Assembly (NCBI GenBank): GCA_963969395.1
Contig: OZ017795.1
Location: 23,293,063 to 23,357,062 of the forward strand
Length of the DNA stretch: 64,000 nucleotides
Direction: 5' to 3'
DNA from: Pseudoscleropodium purum
Lineage: Eukaryota > Streptophyta > Bryopsida > Hypnales > Brachytheciaceae
The translations under genes and the position numbers were made by a program. The notes beneath the pieces were generated by a model. That model searched no databases. It had not been told where the DNA came from and saw only the letters and a list, made by a program, of their open reading frames with translations. Of this stretch, positions 54,131-64,000 are shown piece after piece; within the stretch, counting starts at the first letter, position 1, and each line of letters opens with the position of its first letter.

Positions 54131-56076
54131 TTCACTGGGTTCCCTGCTGCTCAATCCTTCAGTTTGAGAATTTTGAGTCTGCGTGCTTGTAAGTTTGAGT
54201 TGCTCTGGATGTGCTTTGTGACAAAAATACCTAAATTTTGACAAGTAAATGATTTGACTTTTTAACTCGTCCACTTGGGAACCATAACTTTCCTCAACTG
54301 CAGTAGTTGGAAGACCACTTTGGGAGACAGATCATGGGTTAGTAGGTTTACATGGACCTATTGGAATATATGACCGGGAGAATAGCAGAGAAGATGGTGG
54401 AATATTCTTTTGTCAAGTTTGGTATGACCGAAATGGAACTCAGGAACCAAGTCTGCAAAGTTTTCCTCTGACAGAATATCGCAGAATGAGTTGCTGGTGA
54501 GCCTTTTCCTTTTGTTGGTAGAAAATCATGCCCAAACTGTAGTCCCACATTGTAACGAACTGTAATTTCTAACTTACTAACCCCTCGTAGAATTTTTAAA
54601 TCCTAATTACTCTAATCTCCTCCCTTCCAACATCAAAGCGATATTTCATGAATCTGATGCTCTTCTTGAACCCCAGATCTACAGAACTCCTAGGGTTAGA
54701 ACACTGAACACTTGAATGCCACACTTTTGGCTCCAGTTTATCAATTTTGACCATATTCTCGGTACGTCCAGCGCTCAGACAGGAAGAAAACCAGATGCCA
54801 ATTGAATCTGGATCATGATCCGGCCTCAAAGGAAACTGAAAAGCCGCATCCAATTGGATAAGTAACGTGAGCATGAACCGTCGATGGCGTGAAAACACAG
54901 GTTTTCACAACGGGCAGTACAGCAGATATGAATTCAAGAGATTGCAGCTCCACTACTTCACTTAAGCTTATTCCGAATTTGTAGTGGTAGAACGAACTCA
55001 CACGTGATCGTGAACTCATAGGATAAAGTGCCACGGCAAAAGTGGCGGTGAACACAGAAAGAAATCTATTATCTTACAGAACGATAAAATTAAAGCAATC
55101 CCATCCAGATAGGCAAGCTGGGTAGCAAGACACCTGTTGTAGTTGGGACCGCCACGGCAGTTTCCTACTCGTCTTCGAAACGTGGAAACGGTTACCTTGT
55201 GGTCCCAAGCTTAGCCATCAATCACGTGTGCGCTTCAAAGACAGTTATGTGCACTCAACAAATTCCATCATACATGTCACTGTTCATTTAGATCAGCATC
55301 CCAACTAAGACCGGATCCCACACAGTGACACTAGCTTTGCCAGAGCACCGTCATAATTGAAACCCTAATCCAAAACCAACCTCGCGTAATCCCGGGTCTG
55401 TAAACCTTGCCTTCGGGGTTTAAGGCTCCTGCTTAGGGCTTGGTTAAACTCGATCTTGCCTTATGCAATGAAATCTTCTTTTCAGTGGTGCCAAATTGAA
55501 AAACAAAAAACAAAAATTCAACCTTGCATAGAGACTGAGATTCAGTGATGACGAGTTTGAGATTGAGAGATTTGAAATAGTTTTCATGAACATATTCATA
55601 GAACCTCTGATATTATCGACATAGCCATAGAACAGAGTACATGAGTTTTCTCAATCTTGTGAATCCTTGAAGGTGGTTCGATGTAAATCGATCTAATGGT
55701 GTTTTGGAGAGAAAATTAGGACGAATTACTGGTTCAGTCGGTGCTGCCACGATCTAATATGTCAATGTCGCAACAGCAATCTCATCTATGATATTCAAAG
55801 AATGCCTGTGCAGCTCAAAGTTCTGTTGTGAGCCCAATCATCATTCGAAGAGCCTACAAGTGACAATCAGGTTAATTACTAATTATCACTAATATATGCA
55901 TGTGGGGTATATCATCTATGATATTCAATATAAGACATGTTCACAGATAACGTACTAAGATATCACTGACCGCTACTCTACAACAAAATTTATAGAGCTA
56001 TCCCTATTTAGAACGGTAGAGTTTATTGATTTGATAGGTTGAAGCCTGCAAGCTAAGTCGTGTCTTCAGGAACTTT
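54131..56076. other. Convergent intergenic region (G6PDH and ICL 3' flanks)
   Basis: Short open frames on the minus strand (54348-55055) are not recognisable. No repeat shared with the rest of the window was noticed. Confidence 0.5.
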
Positions 56077-58409
56077 CTACAACTTCGACTTGGCGAACAA
56101 TTCGGCTCCAGAGTAGCTGTCTTCGTTGAACTGAGTCTCAGTTACCCCTGATCGATCACATTCACAACAATGCAACCATTCAGTACACATGATCTTGAAT
56201 TCTTAACTAGAACCTTTCACTGAAAAAATTCGATCGAAGAATCATATGAAGGAATTGGGTACACGGGGAAGATCATTGGGAGCAATTCAAGAGGCTGCTC
56301 ATGTGTTCATGCAGTCAAAATGAAATGACAAGATCTACTAAACAGTGAAATTGATCAAATTAAATTGACAAATGGCTATGGCGAGAGCAGAGTCTGTATG
56401 TTGGAGACTCATCATGCGTGAATTTTATTGAAGATGGTGTGAATTAATTTGTTTACGTACCGTGTCCCATGGAGGCAGTGGAGGAGACGCCTCCAGTGAC
56501 GGTTTTGAGCAATTGGTCGTAGTAGTTGGCGCCCGACCACGTCTGGTGCGCCAGCGTCTCCACGCCGTGCGTGCGCTCCTGGCGTTGGATGTCCTGCACG
56601 TACGCCAGCATGCCGCGCTGCGCGAAGTCGCGCGCGAAGGTATCTGTCACCAATGCGTTGGAGTGGAACCCCCCCAGCGTGATGAACTGCCAGCAGAAGC
56701 CAAGCCGCGCCAGGTCCGGGATGTAGCTCTGCATCTGCGCCTCGTCCATACCTGCGGCGTCCCAGTTGAACGAAGGAGACAAATTGTACGCCAGCATCAC
56801 CTCAGGATGCACAGCGCGCACGCCCGACGCGAACTCGCGCGCCTCCAGCAGGTCCGGCTTCGACGTCTCCATCCAAAGCAGGTCGCAGTGCGGCGCGAAC
56901 GCGATCCCGCGCGCCACGCACGCGCGGATGCCGCCGTCGAATCGGTAATACCCCTCGCGTGTCCGAGGCAGGTCCCAGTCGAAGAACACGTCCTCCACGC
57001 CCGCCTTCGCCGCCAGCCGACGGGCCTCCACCAGCGACGCGCTCCCCACCCGGCTCGAGAACTCCCGCAGCCGCGCCTCCTTCTCCCGCGGCGACAGGTT
57101 CAGCGCGCGGATGCCGTCCGCCACCACGTCCGAGAACAGGCGCACGCGCGCCTCCGCCAGCCACTTGTCCTCCACGGCCTGCAGCGCCGCGCCGGACAGC
57201 CCCGCCGCGACACCGTCGTTCATGGCCTGCACCAGCGGGAAGTCGCGCACTGCGGGGTTGGACGCGCCCAAAATGAACGAGTGATCGCGCGGGTCGATGT
57301 TGGACTGGATGAGCGTCGCGGCGCCCGAGTCCGTGCGCGCCACCAAAATCTGCTCCACGCCCATGATGTCGAACTGCAGGCGCGCCGCGACCAGCCGGTT
57401 GATGTGCTCGGATGTGGCCACCAGCACCTTGCCGCCCATGTGGCCGCACTTCTTGGTGACGGACGCCTGGTCCTCCATATGGATTCCCGCGGCGCCGCGC
57501 TCCACAAACATCTTGGCCAGCTTGACAGTGGCCGTGGTGCCGCCGAAGCCGGTGTCGGCGTCGGCGATGAGTGGCGCCAGGAAGTCGACGTACGGCGCGT
57601 TTAGTCTCTGGCCCTGGTTCATGGCGAGTCTTGCCTCGCGCTGCTTGCGGTCGTGGAACTGCTGCGCCATGAAGAGGTGCTCCACCTTGTTGGGCACGGT
57701 GTCCATGGGGTAGTCGGCGAGGTCGGGTCCTGGCTCGTTGGAGGTGGCGGCTGTGGACGCGCACTGCCATCCGGAGACGTAGATGGTGTCCAGGTACTTG
57801 GCCATCTGCGCCACCTGCACGGGGTCGAGCGCGCCGAACGTGCGCGAGCAGGTTCCGCGTGCCTGGTGCGCCTTGAGGAGTGTCCACAGCTTCTTGGCCT
57901 GTTCGTTGGACGCGTAGTGCTGCGGCAGCGTGCCGCGCAGGCGACAGACATCGCGCGCGCTGTAGGAGCGCTTGGTGAGGCGGAAGCGGTCCGACTGCCA
58001 CCACCGCTCCACCTCCGCCACCTGACGCTCGAACGCCGCATCCTCCTCGGCGACGAACTGGAGCACCCATCAACACATAATCAATCACCAGACCAAAATT
58101 GTCCATGTCCAGCAATCGCAACGCCATCTGCTTCGATCATGCACACTCTACGGAGAAACCTTCATTCAACTGGCTGCAGATCGTCGAACGTCGACTGAGG
58201 TACCGATCGAATATCATTCAATCACATCCCTCTCCGGCTACAGCTCCCTCAAATTAATTCTCTGACACATGATTCTGAATTCCGACTACGAACAAATTAA
58301 ATTCAACAAAACTACAAGATGCCGATCTAGCTAACAAAATTTATGATGCAACCAGCTTGTGGGATCGCAGACTCACTTGAAGAGCAGCACTCTTGTTGTA
58401 GACCGACAT
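56077..58409 (-). CDS. ICL: Isocitrate lyase (peroxisomal/glyoxysomal)
   Basis: Three exons in phase encode 566 residues: 58409-58377 ([11 protein letters not shown]), 58057-56461 and 56147-56077. The enzyme cleaves isocitrate into succinate and glyoxylate, the entry step of the glyoxylate cycle that turns stored lipid into sugar. The catalytic signature KKCGHMGG is present with the nucleophile at C215, together with [21 protein letters not shown] and [14 protein letters not shown]. The last exon ends in SKL, a canonical PTS1 peroxisomal import signal, so the broken-off end at 56453 in the large exon is an intron, not the true end. The large exon is very GC-rich, unlike the rest of the window, so long antisense open frames appear across it. 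That could be codon bias for high expression or a sign of an unusual gene history. A TATA-like element lies about 325 bp upstream. Confidence 0.97.
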
Positions 58410-58730
58410 GATTTCAATTCGTCCTGCACACCGAGCACACAGACAATCCCAAATCAAACCATACACTTCAAAACTCAATTCTCAGTTCTAGCTAGCAAGC
58501 TGCATGCAGAAACTCCGCTCCTTTATGAACCTAGCTATTGAGACTGTAAGAAATCCTAGCACTGCACAAATGAACTACCTTGTGACAAGAAATCAGAGCG
58601 CTGCAGCTAGCGGGTGGACGAGACAAGCGGAGTGGTCACTAGTGGAAGGTACGTGCAGCTGATCGAGAACTTGCCGCAACGCAGGTTAGCAGACGATGAA
58701 AGACTGAGAGCATGAAGGGAAGTCGCTCTC

Positions 58731-58740
58731 GTTTATACAA
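58731..58740 (-). promoter_or_regulatory. TATA-like element of the ICL gene
   Basis: On the coding strand TTGTATAAAC lies about 325 bp upstream of the ICL start codon. The region between has the look of a leader. Distance and strand fit, but transcription start is not known. Confidence 0.4.
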
Positions 58741-60552
58741 TGGCACTACTTCCTATTTTTGTTGACCAGTGCCAAGTAGACGTGGTTTAAATTCATAGGG
58801 ATGACTTCGAATTTGGTAGAGGCTGAGTTCACATACGTATCCGGTTGTTGACAAGTGGGCAGGTATGTCTCGGCGCTTCGGGCTCTAGCAACAGTTGTTT
58901 GCGTAATTTCCGGTTCAAGAGTTCGGTTACTTTCCAAAAAAAGTGTAAATTGAAACTAAAACTACTGTAAATTCATTTCAGGTTACACTAATTAACGAGG
59001 TTCAAATGTCAATAAGCAACATGTGTGTTTACATTTACTCAATAAATAATTGTTTCTTAGACTGGTACAAAGCCAGCCCAGTGTTTCATTTGCAGGGCAT
59101 GATTGTCTATTTTCTATCCGTGGCCAGGCCATGTTTCATTCTGGATAATTACCAGGTCCAATTCAATGAGCAAGTGACTTCATTTGCTCTCACAGCCATC
59201 TGTGTAAAAAATTCAAGCACTCGGAAAAAATGAAATGAATGCTCGTTCCTCTACTTCGGACTCAAATGGGAATTCTCTGCATGCGCACTGAGTGGATACA
59301 CTGCAACTCAACCTCTCACACTCAGTCACGCCCTGTCCCTTTGATTACACCTCAAGCTTTGCGCTCACTGGGCACACAGGCACACAGTTAAGTGCTTGAA
59401 AACTAGTAGAGCATCTTGCATGTCTTCCATGCAACCCACCGTCACTTCGATAAGTTACGATACCATAGCCACATAAACACGTACTAGCAGATTATCCATT
59501 AACAAACAAAATTTTTCAATTCAAAATTAGTGACAAGCGTTGTTCTGTAAGTGGTTGGAACCCATGCCTAAGTGATCTGGACAGTCACAATTTGATCTGC
59601 AAAGGGACTCACATTCAAACCTGGTCTGTGGATATGGTGTATATATAATTAGAAAAATTGCTATTTTCACCTCTTCAGTCAGTACCCCAACACCATTCGC
59701 AGGATCATGTGTTTAATTCATCATAATTAATGAATTCGCGCAATGAATTCATCCCAACATCTTCAGGAATTATGCTTCTCATTGAGAGCACAAAATTGAA
59801 TTGAATTGAATTGCATTGCATTGCATTTCGGGTCATGTAAATAATTAGTCTAATTCTGGGTGGGATATACGTAGTGTACACGAGTGTACGAGTAGTACAG
59901 TAAGTAGCTCCGGCCACCTCAGTTCGCCGTGTAGGAATCCTCATCCATGACGCCATTCATTTGCCAATTCTAACTTCCACCTCAAGGCGGGGAATGTGAA
60001 AGGCTACGAGGAGCGAAAAGCTTGGCCCACCCTGACTCACCGAGTCACCATGGTGCCGGCACTCCAGGGGAGCCCGCCCTGGCGCGGCCTTGCTTGCCCA
60101 ATAGCTGCTGCTTGTGGTCCGATGTCTAGCTAAGGTAGGAGGGTCCAGAAAGCGATCATCGAAGCGCTGAAAACGGAATTTTGGAGAGGTAAGACAACAT
60201 CTTGAATTATTTTTTCAGTAAATTTTCCTTGAAAGACAAGAGGAAATGACATCGAACCCAAGTTGATTCGTATTTTTTGAGCTTTGAGGAATTAGTTATG
60301 AAATTTTGAAGGCGAAATGCCATAGGGCTCTAAAAACAACCACCTCCTAGAATGTGTGTACACCCTTTGTACATTTTGGTATGTTGAAGAAATCAATATG
60401 TACCTCTGTGCTATGTTCGGTTCAAAATGCCCAATCCGAGTTCAAGCTTCCCACCTTACATAGGCCAGTGTTTTAAAATTTGTACTCAACCAGACTATCT
60501 GCCGCCTTGTGCAAGCAGCTTTACGATGTCTTCATGTGACCCAAGTGTGCCC
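58741..60552. other. Region upstream of ICL, no gene seen
   Basis: No supported coding frame. A pentanucleotide run (GAATT then GCATT units) lies at about 59792-59828. A GC-rich patch at 59985-60125 with GCCGGCACTCCAGGGGAGCC is unlike its surroundings and unexplained. Confidence 0.5.
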
Positions 60553-61035
60553 TGTGCCGTTGCCACAATCAAAACAAAAGAATAAAATATTTTTTAAATG
60601 TTTTTAATTCATAAAAACTTCAAAATTCAATAACTTTCACATCCTAAATCGGAATGCCATGAAACCTAGCCTGTACACCCCTCCTCACTGAGGGCTTTCC
60701 GACAATACCAAACACGCGAATGGAAGACGCACAGTCCGGAACCTTAACAAACAAACAAAACAAATAAATAAATAGCCTAACTTAATAGGAGGATGTGTGC
60801 CATTGCCACAATATGAAAAAAAAAAGTAAAAAAAAAATTATAATTTTTTAAATCATGAAAACATTGAAATTCAATAATCTTAGGTCCAAACACCATGAAA
60901 CACAAGTTATACAACCCGTGCACCCTTCTTAAAAGAGAGCTTTGCGATGATACTAAGAATGCAACTAGAGGACACACAATTGAAGAAATCTCACCGTAAT
61001 AAACAAACAAAAGAAAGCAAACAACCTATCTTAAA
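60553..61035 (+). repeat. Two tandem copies of a 243-bp unit
   Basis: Units 60553-60795 and 60796-61035 both start TGTGCC(A/G)TTGCCACAA. Both contain TCATAAAAACTTCAAAATTC or a close variant, TAACTTTCACA/TAATCTTAGG, a C-rich CACCC block and GAGGGCTTTCCGA/GAGAGCTTTGCGA. Both end in AACAAACAAA runs. A third single copy is at 35361-35585. The tandem copies have clearly diverged from each other. Confidence 0.75.
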
Positions 61036-61195
61036 GTATGGATAATTTACATCGTGAAAAAAGACTCTTATCATTGTTGTATGATTTTTTGTGTTGATAG
61101 TGAATTTCATTAAAATAGCAATATCTCATTAATTTGGTGGTTTTAGTAGTTCAAACTGTACAGTCTAAAGTGTTTTTATTGTACTAGAATCTATA

Positions 61196-61372
61196 CTAGT
61201 TCTAGATTTTTGAAATCTACATATCTCCTAGATATTTGAAATCTATACCAATCCTAAAATTTTCAAATTGCGCGGTCTAATATCTATGTTTGTCCTAGGT
61301 TTTTGAAATCTAAAACTGACCTAGATGTTAGCAATGTATACTTGTCCTAGATGTCAAGATGTGAAAATGGCA
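61196..61372 (+). repeat. Degenerate 25-40 bp tandem repeat
   Basis: Repeats of TTCTAGATTTTTGAAATCTA, TCCTAGATATTTGAAATCTA, TCCTAAAATTTTCAAATTGC, TCCTAGGTTTTTGAAATCTA and TCCTAGATGTC follow one another. The distal part overlaps the left inverted repeat at 61273-61404. Confidence 0.7.
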
Positions 61373-61404
61373 TTTTGAATACCGCCAATTTAACAAAATT
61401 CTCT
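61273..61404. repeat. Left inverted repeat, partner at 63868-64000
   Basis: It shares with the complement of 63868-64000 the blocks GGTCTAATATCTAT, GACCTAGATGTTAGCAATGT, TCCTAGATGTCAA and CCAATTTAACAAAATTCTCT. The pair bounds 2.46 kb of DNA with gene-like fragments. The outer limit cannot be judged because the partner reaches the window edge. Confidence 0.75.
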
Positions 61405-62347
61405 ATATTGAACTTAATACATCATTAGATGTGACTTTCATATGAACTTCAAATATACCATCTGAAATTTCAATTACTTTTTAGAGTTACAATAGTTTCT
61501 AACCCTTGTTTATAGAGCATTTCAACCACATAGAAGGTTAAAAAGGTTTTAGAAAGTTGCAACTTTTTTGAGATTCATTTGTAACTTTTAGAAAGTTACT
61601 GAAATTTCAAATCAAATGAAATTCACATGAAAGTTGCATCTAATGTAGTATTGCAATTAAAGTCAAATGAACGTCATAATTAATCATGACAATGCCTCAA
61701 AGGGTCTTCTTCAGATTTGAGCATTGCATAAAAGTCCATTTGAACAAACTTCACATGAAATTCATCTTCACATTAACAAGTGTAGACAAGAAAAATCCAA
61801 AGAATTTACAACTATGGATTGTAGGAGATACAATTGCTTTTCAAATCTAATAAAAGTGATTTTGGCCAAATTTGCCTAAGGACCAAGGAATTAACTGAGC
61901 TTCTAAGATTCATAAATTATGTTTTTGTTCAATATACAAATTTTGAAGTTGCCAATGCCACTTGGCAATCTCTAATTATATTTCAAGGGATTCATTCAAG
62001 GACAATCCTTTAATTTATGTGTACTTAATCTTTTTTTGTCAATATAATTCTAAAAAAAATGATTAGCTTTAAGTTGAACCCATCAAGTGAACATTTTACA
62101 GAACAATAGAGTGTAACATTTGATTCTCTATTTTTTGAGAATATATAATTATGTCATCTTCAAGAAGTTTTAGCCTTTAAAATTTTTGTAAATTCAAATT
62201 CTAGTGATGTTTGAGATTTGTATGTATCATTTAACTTCTACTAATGGTTTGGTTTTTTGACTTGTTCATGTGTGCAAATTAATTTTTTGGATGCAAATAT
62301 TGTTTTGAATCTTCATTTGTGATTATATAGCTTGCTCACACAACTAC

Positions 62348-62519
62348 TACAAGAGAAAACTTAAGAGTGTTTGAAGTGAGTTTTTAAGTATAGTTCTAGA
62401 CATTAGATTATAAATAATGACCTTTAATGAGATTTTCAACAAAATTTTATTAGAAATACATGTTATAATCTTATGTCTAGAACTATACTTAAAAACTCGA
62501 AATATCCTTTTCTCTTGTA
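62348..62519. mobile_element. 172-bp foldback element with TACAAGAGAAAA ends
   Basis: The termini TACAAGAGAAAA and TTTTCTCTTGTA are perfect inverted copies. The inner arms GAGTTTTTAAGTATAGTTCT plus AGACAT also pair with their complement near 62472-62499. A loop of about 40 bp lies between the arms. TA dinucleotides at both ends would fit insertion by a Tc1/mariner/pogo-type transposase; this is inference. Confidence 0.8.
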
Positions 62520-62632
62520 ATGAACTAAAGCAAGTAGTGCAGACCCATTGTTTCATGCCAAGTATGTAGACAATGTTTCAGCCTCAAGAACCAATTGAAG
62601 GATTGGTGAGAATGTTTTAATTATACCTTGTG

Positions 62633-63052
62633 GGTGAAAAATTCCAGCCCTTCTCGTTGCACTCCGATCCAGAAGTGCAAAACCTTCAATTTGCAACATT
62701 TGTGACTGTCCAAATGGCACAATTTCAGCAGCCAGGCCTGTACCTTTATCACAGAAAAGAACAAATTATCAAATGAAAAGAAAAGGATTACCTGCTTGAA
62801 GCAAGAGTACGTGAGTTCACAAGAGATCGAAATCCAAACTGAAATTGGACAAAATACTGTCCGTTTATGTCTAAATCTCATTCTTAATGGACATTTCGGA
62901 TTGATTACACCTGTGGTTCCTTCAATCCGGTGGCGACGTCCTGATGATGATGAAGAAACTGAACAGGCTTGGCCTGCTCGTACCACAGCCAGGACCCGAA
63001 ACTGGCATTGCGATCGAGGAATTCGGCAGCAAGGGAGGCGCTCCACGCACAC
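62633..63052 (-). other. GC-rich coding-like fragment, unresolved
   Basis: On the minus strand a stretch 63052-62911 begins after a good acceptor (TTGTCACAG) and ends at CAG/GTGTAA. One frame reads AWSASLAAEFLDRNASFGSW. A second stretch, about 62739-62633, is bounded by AAAG and GTATAA; it reads GLAAEIVPFGQSQMLQIEGF in one frame. The frames do not join uniquely, and I recognise no family. It may be two exons of a captured or relict gene inside the inverted-repeat region. Confidence 0.35.
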
Positions 63053-63425
63053 CTGTGACAATTAATTGGGGTCACACTTCGCTTTATTTGCAAATGCGAG
63101 GGAACTTCAATTCTATGGGACTGATCGATCGAAGAATTGAATGCAAATTGAGGCCTTACGACGGTGCTTTGCGCGCTAGCTAGCTGCTGATTAATTTAGA
63201 TCCATTCGGCACTTGGATGAGACCAAAGCGCGGCAGTGACTTAACCCATCCGGCCACCCACCCCCAGCCAGCAGAGGAACTGAAGATAAATTCAGAAATC
63301 TGCTCTTGCTTACCGTAATTTCAAAGTATTATTTATTTTTCTGCTTTCAGTTGTGAGTATCGTTGTCTGGGACTTTGACTCACTGCTTCTGAATCTAGGT
63401 TGTATGAAGGCTGGAGGCCGCGCAT

Positions 63426-63520
63426 GGAGCGCACACGAGGCGTGGAGATGGACGCTAGCGCACCAGACGTGGTCGGGCGCCAACTACTATAAGTTACGAC
63501 CAGTTGCTCAAACCGTCAAC
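63426..63520 (+). pseudogene. Isocitrate lyase gene fragment
   Basis: About 95 bp closely match the 3' part of the large ICL exon at 56.5 kb, but on the opposite strand. Both contain GGAGCGCAC, GGCGTGGAGA, GCGCACCAGACGTGGTCGGG, CGCCAACTACTA and CGACCA(A/G)TTGCTCAAA. It corresponds to the ICL segment around [14 protein letters not shown]. Small indels, including seven extra bases (TAAGTTA) after CAACTACTA, break the frame. The GC-rich patch stands out from its AT-rich surroundings, and no other ICL exon is nearby. Confidence 0.9.
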
Positions 63521-63867
63521 GAAATGCAAAACCTTGAGTACGTAGAAACTAAAATTCACTGTTAGTTTCATTTCATTAGTTGGGCTCAAATTCAAAAAAT
63601 GCAACTTTCAGGGCTCAAATTCATATCAAGAGCAAGGATTTTGAGGTTACCAATATACACTTCATTGTGATTTGTGGAGTTAAGCATTTCCCTATGTAGA
63701 AAACTCAAGAATGTCACAAAGAGTGAATTTTAAACACCACCTTCTTGCTAAAGTGCTCAACTAAAGTCTCCCCCAAAATTTGGATAAATTTTCTTTTTTC
63801 CATTTCTTAGAGATGCTAATTAAATGTCATCCAAAAGTCATTTTTTAGCCTCTTGTAGCACTTTAAT

Positions 63868-64000
63868 AGAGAATTTTGTTAAATTGGTGATATTCCAAAT
63901 GACATTTTGACATTTTGACATCTAGGATAGATATACATTGCTAACATCTAGGTCACTTTTACATTTCAAAATTTTAGAACAAATATAGATATTAGACCAA
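63868..64000. repeat. Right inverted repeat, partner at 61273-61404
   Basis: It is the reverse complement, with scattered differences, of 61273-61404, and it continues to the window edge. It reads AGAGAATTTTGTTAAATTGG, then GACATCTAGGATAGATATAC, ATTGCTAACATCTAGGTCAC and ATAGATATTAGACC. Confidence 0.75.

Noticed and set aside
56462..57604. 380-codon open frame on the plus strand, and a 441-codon alternative minus frame over the ICL gene
   Set aside because: Both are shadows of the GC-rich isocitrate lyase exon; they have arginine/alanine-rich composition with no family features, while the ICL frame is fully conserved.

Overview
The window is nuclear DNA of a green plant, with spliced genes (GT-AG introns of about 70-1000 bp) in an AT-rich, transposon-littered background. 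A multi-exon CFAP57/WDR65-like gene, which belongs to motile cilia, points to a lineage with swimming sperm. A bryophyte or other seed-free land plant fits best; a streptophyte alga is not excluded. A plastid-type glucose-6-phosphate dehydrogenase, a peroxisomal isocitrate lyase ending in SKL, and plant-type TTTAGGG repeats agree with this.

Layout. 1-4397 (-): an unrecognised acidic/coiled-coil gene running off the left edge. 4.4-15 kb: AT-rich intergenic DNA with three copies of a short TIR element, a large foldback, a decayed coding fragment and a dead pogo-like transposase. 15.5-20.4 kb (+): SET/MYND (SMYD-type) protein. 21.4-30.8 kb (+): CFAP57-like gene. 31.6-33.1 kb (-): protein-L-isoaspartate methyltransferase. 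33-39 kb: repeats, including a foldback with 225-bp arms. 39.1-44.4 kb (-): MCM7, with two E2F-like sites upstream. 47.8-53.5 kb (+): glucose-6-phosphate dehydrogenase, whose 3' end is repeated downstream. 56.1-58.4 kb (-): isocitrate lyase. 58.4-64 kb: repeats, including a region bounded by inverted repeats that carries a fragment of an isocitrate lyase gene and other GC-rich coding-like DNA.

I built exon models for six genes by eye. Reading phases agree across every intron of the SET/MYND, PIMT, MCM7, G6PDH and ICL genes, giving proteins of 591, 229, 736, 607 and 566 residues. The left-edge gene is also phase-consistent over seven exons. The CFAP57 model is consistent except for two sites: an in-frame TAG, and an exon end followed by AT instead of GT.

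The genes do not form one pathway. They cover chromatin or protein methylation, ciliary motility, protein repair, DNA replication licensing, plastid NADPH supply and the glyoxylate cycle. Most noteworthy are the possible decay of CFAP57, the gene-fragment-bearing inverted-repeat region at the right edge, the short TIR family with four copies, and the tandem copies of the G6PDH 3' end.
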